From the NCBI GenBank assembly GCA_020692565.1, contig JAIMKJ010000006.1, positions 1 through 64,000 on the forward strand: DNA of 64,000 bases, read 5' to 3'. The notes below the pieces were generated by a model. That model worked only from the letters and a program-made list of their open reading frames with translations. It searched no databases and was not told the DNA's origin. Numbering within the stretch: position 1 is the stretch's first letter; every line of letters starts with the position of its first letter. Below, piece after piece: positions 58,784 through 64,000 of the stretch. The position numbers and the translations under genes were made by a program. This DNA comes from Thermomonas sp. (lineage in GTDB: Bacteria; Pseudomonadota; Gammaproteobacteria; Xanthomonadales; Xanthomonadaceae).

Positions 58784-61285
58784 TCACTTCGTCGCCAGCG
58801 GATCGCCGAGATGCGCGCGCAGGAAGCCAGCGACGCCGTCCCACACGAGCTTGCGGCTGTCATCGCCCCGGATACTGTGTCCCTCGTCCGCCAACTCGAC
58901 CAATACGGGCGGGCGCCCCGCCAGGTTCAACATCCGCAGCATGCGCCGGGTGTGCTCATAGTCCACGCGCAGGTCTTCGCCGCCATGCACCAGCATCACC
59001 GGCAGATCCAATTCCTTGTAACGATAGAGCGGCGAATATTCGCGCATCTCGTCCATTTCGGTTTTCGGATTGCCGATCCGCTGCTCCAGCAATTCCCGGC
59101 CTTCCTTCGATCTGCCTGCGTCGCTGGCGGTGAAGAACAGCGCGCGATCGCTGACGCCCGAGATCGAGATCGCGCAGCGGAAACGTCCCGGCCAACGGAT
59201 CGCCGACACCATCGCCGAATAGCCGCCGTAACTCGCGCCCATCGCACACATCCGCGTCGCATCCAGCGGGTATTGCGCGAGGGCCGCCGTCAGCGCCGCA
59301 TCGATGTCGTCCTCGATCGCGCTGCCGTAGCTGCGTTCGCCCGCTTTGCGGAAGGCGGTGCCGAACCCTTCCGAACCGCGGAAATTCACCTGCAGCACGG
59401 CATACCCCAGCGAGGCGAGGAACTGCACTTCCGGATCGAAGAAACGACTGTCGCGCACGCCGATCGGGCCGCCGTGCGGGAACACCACCAGCGGCGGTCT
59501 GGCCATGTCTTTCCCGACCACGGGCAAGGTCAGATAGGCTTCGATCTCCAGGCCGTCCCTGCTTTTCGCGCGAAGGGCATGGGACGGCGCGAACGTGCGC
59601 TCCGCCAGCCAGGGCATCGTCTCGCTGACCAGTTGCGCCCGCGACGCCGCACGATCGAACACGTACACATTGGTGGGCTGATCGCTGCCGCCGACCGCGA
59701 TGAGGAAATGCCGCGACGCCGCATCCCGCTGCAGGATGCTCACCGATTTCTCGGGGAACGCGCTGCGGAGCCGCTTGGCGATGTTGGCGTCGTTCTTCTC
59801 GAAATAATCGCTGACCAACAGACCATCGCGGTAATAGCTGGCGCCGATCAGTGTCCCGGTGTCGTCGAAGAGCGGATATTCCACGTCCACACCCGGCATG
59901 GCGAACAACGTCCGCGTGATCTTCGCGGTCGCCGGATCGAACTCGACAAGGTCGCGCTGATCGCGATCCTTGTCGGTGGTGCCGTAGATCAGATCGCCGT
60001 CGGCGGAGAGCGCGACAGGACGAAAGTCGTTGTCTTCGCTGAAACTCATCACCTGCTTGAATGTTCCGTCGACCCCATGCATCAACACGCGGTCGCCATC
60101 CTTGTCGAGCGCGATGGCCATGCGCAGACGGCCGCGCCCATCGGCGTACCAGTGAAGATCGTTTTTCAGCCCTTTGTTCAATCGGGCGCCGGCCGGGAAA
60201 TCGAATTTCTTCAACGCCGCCTGATTGCGGATATCCAGCCGGTGGACCTGCAGCATGCCGCTGGACGACACCGATTCGAACAGGATATGACCCGGCTGAT
60301 CGCGCAGCACCTGCAGCATCAGGCCGATGCGCGGGACCACCACCGTCTCGTACGTCCTGCCGTCCGCGGTATCGGTCATGTTGGCCGCGATCAGAGCGTC
60401 GGGCTCGTAGTCGTTGCCGATGCTCATCACCAGCGAGCGTCCGCCGGCCCAGTCCAGTCGCGATATTTTTTTCGGGGATTCGTAGAGACGCACGATTTTT
60501 TCGGTCTTGAGGTCGATCAGATCGATCGCCCATCGCCACTTCTTGTCGCGCTCGAAGGTCACCACCTCGGCGACCAGGTCGCCGGCCGGACTGAGTTCGA
60601 TCATCTGCAACTGTCCGGGCCGCCACAGTTGCTCGATCGCGATCGGAAGTTCGCCCCGGGGCGGCGTCGGCGCAGTGCGGTCCCCGGCCTGTTCACCGCC
60701 GGCTGCCGCTTCGCGATAGAACGCGGGGAAAGGGTCCGGATAATGGCCGGTGTACTCGAACGCGTATTCCCGGAAGATCGCGGGGTGCTGCGCCTGCATC
60801 CAGTCCATCGCCCGCAGGCCGCGATTGGCGAAGTGCAGCTTTCCCCACCAGACGTTCGCGCCGCGATAGACCATGTCGCCGGGATAATTGATACGCCCGG
60901 GCCTGACTTCGAACGTGTAGTTCTCGTCCCTGCGCACGTTGAAGCGCAGGTTTCCGCGGCGCAGCCTGATCGACGACCAGCGATAACTGCCGACCGGGAC
61001 GGCGAACAACTGTGCGTTACGCCCCTTGTCGAGCGCGCGCAGGCTGCTGGTATCGAAATTGACGCCGTTGCGGGCGACGCGCACCGAGGTGATGTCCACG
61101 TCGGTGTCGACTCCGATCACCAGCAGCGCTTCGTCCGCATCGAGTTTCGGCATTTCGCCGGGCTCGATCCTGCGCATGATCGCGTGCGTCGGCGACGCGC
61201 CCAGAAAAGAGAGCGCGATGAGCAGCACGGCCGCAATCATCCCGCGATGACCGACGCGGCGTAGGCATGTGAAGTATTCGGACAT
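58784..61285 (-). CDS. S9 family prolyl oligopeptidase-like peptidase
   Basis: MCAMGASYGGYSAMVSAIRWPGRFRCAISISGVSD (GxSxGG); PLVVFPHGGPIGVRDSRFFDPEVQFLASLGYAVLQVNFRGSEGFG; start ATG 61285. Confidence 0.94.
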   Translation of the reverse strand: MSEYFTCLRRVGHRGMIAAVLLIALSFLGASPTHAIMRRIEPGEMPKLDADEALLVIGVDTDVDITSVRVARNGVNFDTSSLRALDKGRNAQLFAVPVGSYRWSSIRLRRGNLRFNVRRDENYTFEVRPGRINYPGDMVYRGANVWWGKLHFANRGLRAMDWMQAQHPAIFREYAFEYTGHYPDPFPAFYREAAAGGEQAGDRTAPTPPRGELPIAIEQLWRPGQLQMIELSPAGDLVAEVVTFERDKKWRWAIDLIDLKTEKIVRLYESPKKISRLDWAGGRSLVMSIGNDYEPDALIAANMTDTADGRTYETVVVPRIGLMLQVLRDQPGHILFESVSSSGMLQVHRLDIRNQAALKKFDFPAGARLNKGLKNDLHWYADGRGRLRMAIALDKDGDRVLMHGVDGTFKQVMSFSEDNDFRPVALSADGDLIYGTTDKDRDQRDLVEFDPATAKITRTLFAMPGVDVEYPLFDDTGTLIGASYYRDGLLVSDYFEKNDANIAKRLRSAFPEKSVSILQRDAASRHFLIAVGGSDQPTNVYVFDRAASRAQLVSETMPWLAERTFAPSHALRAKSRDGLEIEAYLTLPVVGKDMARPPLVVFPHGGPIGVRDSRFFDPEVQFLASLGYAVLQVNFRGSEGFGTAFRKAGERSYGSAIEDDIDAALTAALAQYPLDATRMCAMGASYGGYSAMVSAIRWPGRFRCAISISGVSDRALFFTASDAGRSKEGRELLEQRIGNPKTEMDEMREYSPLYRYKELDLPVMLVHGGEDLRVDYEHTRRMLRMLNLAGRPPVLVELADEGHSIRGDDSRKLVWDGVAGFLRAHLGDPLATK

Positions 61286-61484
61286 GGCCCCTCGAAAAGA
61301 TGCGGGGGCCCGGCCGCGGCGATACCGCCGGCAACCGTGCCTCGCCAGCGAACGCGCGGCGCCTCCCCCCGGAAAATCATAGCGGAAGCGGATGCGGCCG
61401 GGACTGCCGCGCGCAGAAAACCCGGCGTCAGACTCCGTCGCGGCCACGCCGCACCGGAGTCTGACGCGGCCGTTCAGACCACGA

Positions 61485-62966
61485 TCACGGCACGATCGTG
61501 CAGCAGGGCGCCTGCGAAGCAACCGGTATGACCGTCGGCAACGCCATCTGGGTGAAGCTCTTCGGGCTGATGGTGACGCCGAACGTGGCGCTTGCCAGCG
61601 GGAGGTTGGTGGCCGGCGGCGCCCAGTCCACGGTGCAGACGGTCCTGAACGCGCTGGCGTCCGGGCGGACGGTCAGCGCATGCAGTGGGTCGCCGTTGCC
61701 CAACCAGTTGGTCGAGGTCGAACCGCCGAAGTACGCGCCATTGTTGGCGGCCGTGATCGTGAAGGCCTTCTCCGCCAGCGCGCCCTGGGTGCCGTACCGC
61801 TTGCCGATCACCGGCAGACCGGTGGGCAGCACGTACGGCAACAGGGTCTGCGGATGCGCCAGATGCATGAAGGCGTCCTGGCTCAGGGCCACGCCGCCGT
61901 AGGGGCCGTTGACTTCGCCACCGAGCATCATCACGCCCGCGGGTGCGCCGGTGTAGGTCGTCGGCAGGGTGAGATCGGTGCCGTAGGCGATCTCGCGATC
62001 TGCCGTGGCACCCCAATGGGTATGCACGCGGAGCAGACAGTTCGACACGAAGCGCGACAGATAGATCTGCTGCGCGGCGCCGGCGGGATTGGTTTCGCCG
62101 ACGGCGAGGAACTCCGGCGTGCCGGCCGACGTCCTGACCGCCACGACATCGTGATATTGCGCCACGCCCAGGCCATTGGTGCGCGCGGTGCAGACCACCG
62201 CGCCGGTGTTGCCGTTGACCTGCATCACCGCGCTCTGGTTGCCGATACGGCCGACCGCGACCAGGTCGCCGGTGAGATTGGGCGCCACCGGCACCAGTTC
62301 GGTGATGGCATGCAGCTCGAAATCGCCCGCGATCGAGGCTTGATAGTCGCGCGCCCAGATCAGCGTGCCGTTCGATCGGGTGCGCACGATGCGGGTCCGA
62401 TACACCGCCGCCGCGGTCGCGGTCGCAGGCCGGTGATATTTGCCCAGAGCCACCAGATCGCTGGCCTGGGTCGAGAATGCGCTGTCGCCGGAAGCGGTCT
62501 GCAGAATGTCCCAGCCGGTGTTGTAGTCGACGGTGTCGCCGTAGGCGAAACGCCAGATCGGCGCGCCGTTGCAGCCGATCTTGGTGATGATGAAGCGTGA
62601 GGCCGGCGCAGTGGTGCTGGTGGGGTCGATGCTGCCGACCACCGCAAAACCGGTGCCGTCGCGGAACTCGACCACCTGCGCCGCTTTTTCGGGCAGGCCG
62701 CTGGTGTCGTACTGGAATCGGAACATCAGGCCGGCCGATACGTTCAGCCGCTCGGCCAGCATGTTCGTGTTGGCCCCGGCGGGCGACGCGGTCCCCACGC
62801 TGATCGAACCGCCGGGACTCGCGCAGGTCCGGACTTCCTTGGTGCCGCGATGCACCTCGCGATACGTCGGCAGGCCGGAAGTCATTTCCCAGTTCGAGGC
62901 CATCGCAGCGGAGGGGATCAGCGACAGACAGGCCAGCGTCAATGCCGTTTTTCTGTATGCGTTCAT
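61485..62966 (-). CDS. Exported hypothetical protein, possible beta-propeller
   Basis: Signal peptide MNAYRKTALTLACLSLIPSAAMA; repeated segments of the DLVALGKY / DLVAVGRI / EFLAVGETN type; start ATG 62966. Confidence 0.8.
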   Translation of the reverse strand: MNAYRKTALTLACLSLIPSAAMASNWEMTSGLPTYREVHRGTKEVRTCASPGGSISVGTASPAGANTNMLAERLNVSAGLMFRFQYDTSGLPEKAAQVVEFRDGTGFAVVGSIDPTSTTAPASRFIITKIGCNGAPIWRFAYGDTVDYNTGWDILQTASGDSAFSTQASDLVALGKYHRPATATAAAVYRTRIVRTRSNGTLIWARDYQASIAGDFELHAITELVPVAPNLTGDLVAVGRIGNQSAVMQVNGNTGAVVCTARTNGLGVAQYHDVVAVRTSAGTPEFLAVGETNPAGAAQQIYLSRFVSNCLLRVHTHWGATADREIAYGTDLTLPTTYTGAPAGVMMLGGEVNGPYGGVALSQDAFMHLAHPQTLLPYVLPTGLPVIGKRYGTQGALAEKAFTITAANNGAYFGGSTSTNWLGNGDPLHALTVRPDASAFRTVCTVDWAPPATNLPLASATFGVTISPKSFTQMALPTVIPVASQAPCCTIVP

Positions 62967-63319
62967 GCGTCTCTTCCTTTGATCGAATGTCCGTGGAGGC
63001 GATCCACGAAGCGACCCTTCCCTGCGCGACGGGCGTGGCGGCGCCATCCGGTCCGGCCACGGTGTCGATGTCAGCGAGTGGTGTCCTGTCGGGCGCTCCT
63101 TCCGTTGAACCGCCTGGCGAGTCAACGACCGCCAGCCCTTCCAACGCAGGGATACGACGTCAACGGCCAGCAGAAACCGCGGTTTTCAGGCATGGCGTGA
63201 TTGCGATCACGGCGCGATCCGACAAACGGCGAGCGTCATCGACGGGATGAATCGACGCGACGGCTCCAACTCATCGGATCTATGCAGCCGAGTCGAAGAC
63301 GCGCGACGATGACCACGCC

Positions 63320-63586
63320 TCAACGCAACTGGCTGTCCTTGCTGCCGCGACGGTTGTAACCGCTGTTCGCCGCTTCGTTCCGGTCCTGGATGTCCTGGCA
63401 GCTCACGCACAGACGCACGCCCGGAATGGCCTTGCGTCGCGCCTCGGGAATGGCCGTATCGCATTCTTCGCAATGCTCCAGCCCAGGACCTTGCGGCAAC
63501 CGGCTGCGCACACGCTGGATGCCGTCTTTGACGGTCGCGTCGATCTGGTCCTGCACCGCACCGTCGCCCGCCCAACCTGTCGCCAT
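63320..63586 (-). CDS. TraR/DksA C4-type zinc finger protein
   Basis: HCEECDTAIPEARRKAIPGVRLCVSCQDIQDR; start ATG 63586. Confidence 0.93.
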   Translation of the reverse strand: MATGWAGDGAVQDQIDATVKDGIQRVRSRLPQGPGLEHCEECDTAIPEARRKAIPGVRLCVSCQDIQDRNEAANSGYNRRGSKDSQLR

Positions 63587-63982
63587 GATCGTCTCCCGCC
63601 GAACCGTTCCGGAGTGATCTCCGTAGTGTGATGTTTGAAGCGCGGCGATCTGAATCAACTCGACCAACGCGATCAACACGCGGACATCATAACGCTGCCG
63701 GGGAACCGGCGCGAATCCCCGCAAGCGACGCCAGCGAGCCATCGTGCATCGCCGCACGAACGCCGTGCGCAATGCAGCCCTCGGCGGTCGCGAAACGCGT
63801 CGAAATGAACCTCCGCACAAGCCGATCTGCCGCGTAATGAAGTCTTTCTGTTTTCGTAAGCGTTCCTTATCGAAGCAGGCGTAGTGTCGTTCGTGCCGAG
63901 CAACATCGGTACGGCGCAAAAGCGACAAGCGCAAGCAATGATCGAAAGCAATGAAAGCAATGCAATGCAACAGGAGATCGAC

Positions 63983-64000
63983 ATGGCTCATCAGAACACG
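63983..64000 (+). CDS. Start of a CDS truncated by the window end (MAHQNT...)
   Basis: acaggagatcgac ATG GCT CAT CAG AAC ACG: RBS-like AGGAG 8 bp upstream of an ATG running off the end. Confidence 0.45.

Noticed and set aside
58766-61264. 832-aa plus-strand ORF
   Set aside because: Antisense of the S9 peptidase; composition not protein-like.
1-64000. CRISPR array, rRNA operon, transposase or prophage genes
   Set aside because: No regularly spaced direct repeats, no rRNA-like sequence and no recognisable transposase, integrase or phage structural proteins were seen.

Overview
High-GC chromosomal window, probably Lysobacter/Xanthomonadaceae-like (inferred from gene content and repeat style, not searched). 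From left to right it contains: (i) a secreted cyanophycinase fused to an isoaspartyl peptidase, divergent from a FecI/FecR/STN-TonB receptor set; (ii) a conserved housekeeping block (ychF, pth, rplY, prs, tRNA-Gln(TTG), ispE, lolB, TPR protein, then hemA-prfA); (iii) a large exopolysaccharide locus at about 18.3-46.1 kb with glycosyltransferases, polysaccharide deacetylases, a flippase, a polymerase/ligase, a CapK-like ligase, a Gfo/Idh-SDR fusion, AsnB, methyltransferases, an ACP/AMP-ligase/NadE-like/GNAT module and a WcaJ/EpsB-type initiating transferase; (iv) a TPR-GGDEF protein; (v) a BlaI/M56 regulator pair; (vi) secreted hydrolases (alpha-amylase, serine hydrolase, PHB-depolymerase-like esterase, S9 peptidase) and small zinc-finger proteins. 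Several families of palindromic intergenic repeats are visible. The best candidates for new biology are the one-polypeptide cyanophycin degrader linked to a TonB transducer, and the ACP/AMP-ligase/NadE-like/GNAT module in the EPS locus. No CRISPR array, rRNA or transposase was seen. All family calls come from reading motifs by eye; no database search was run.
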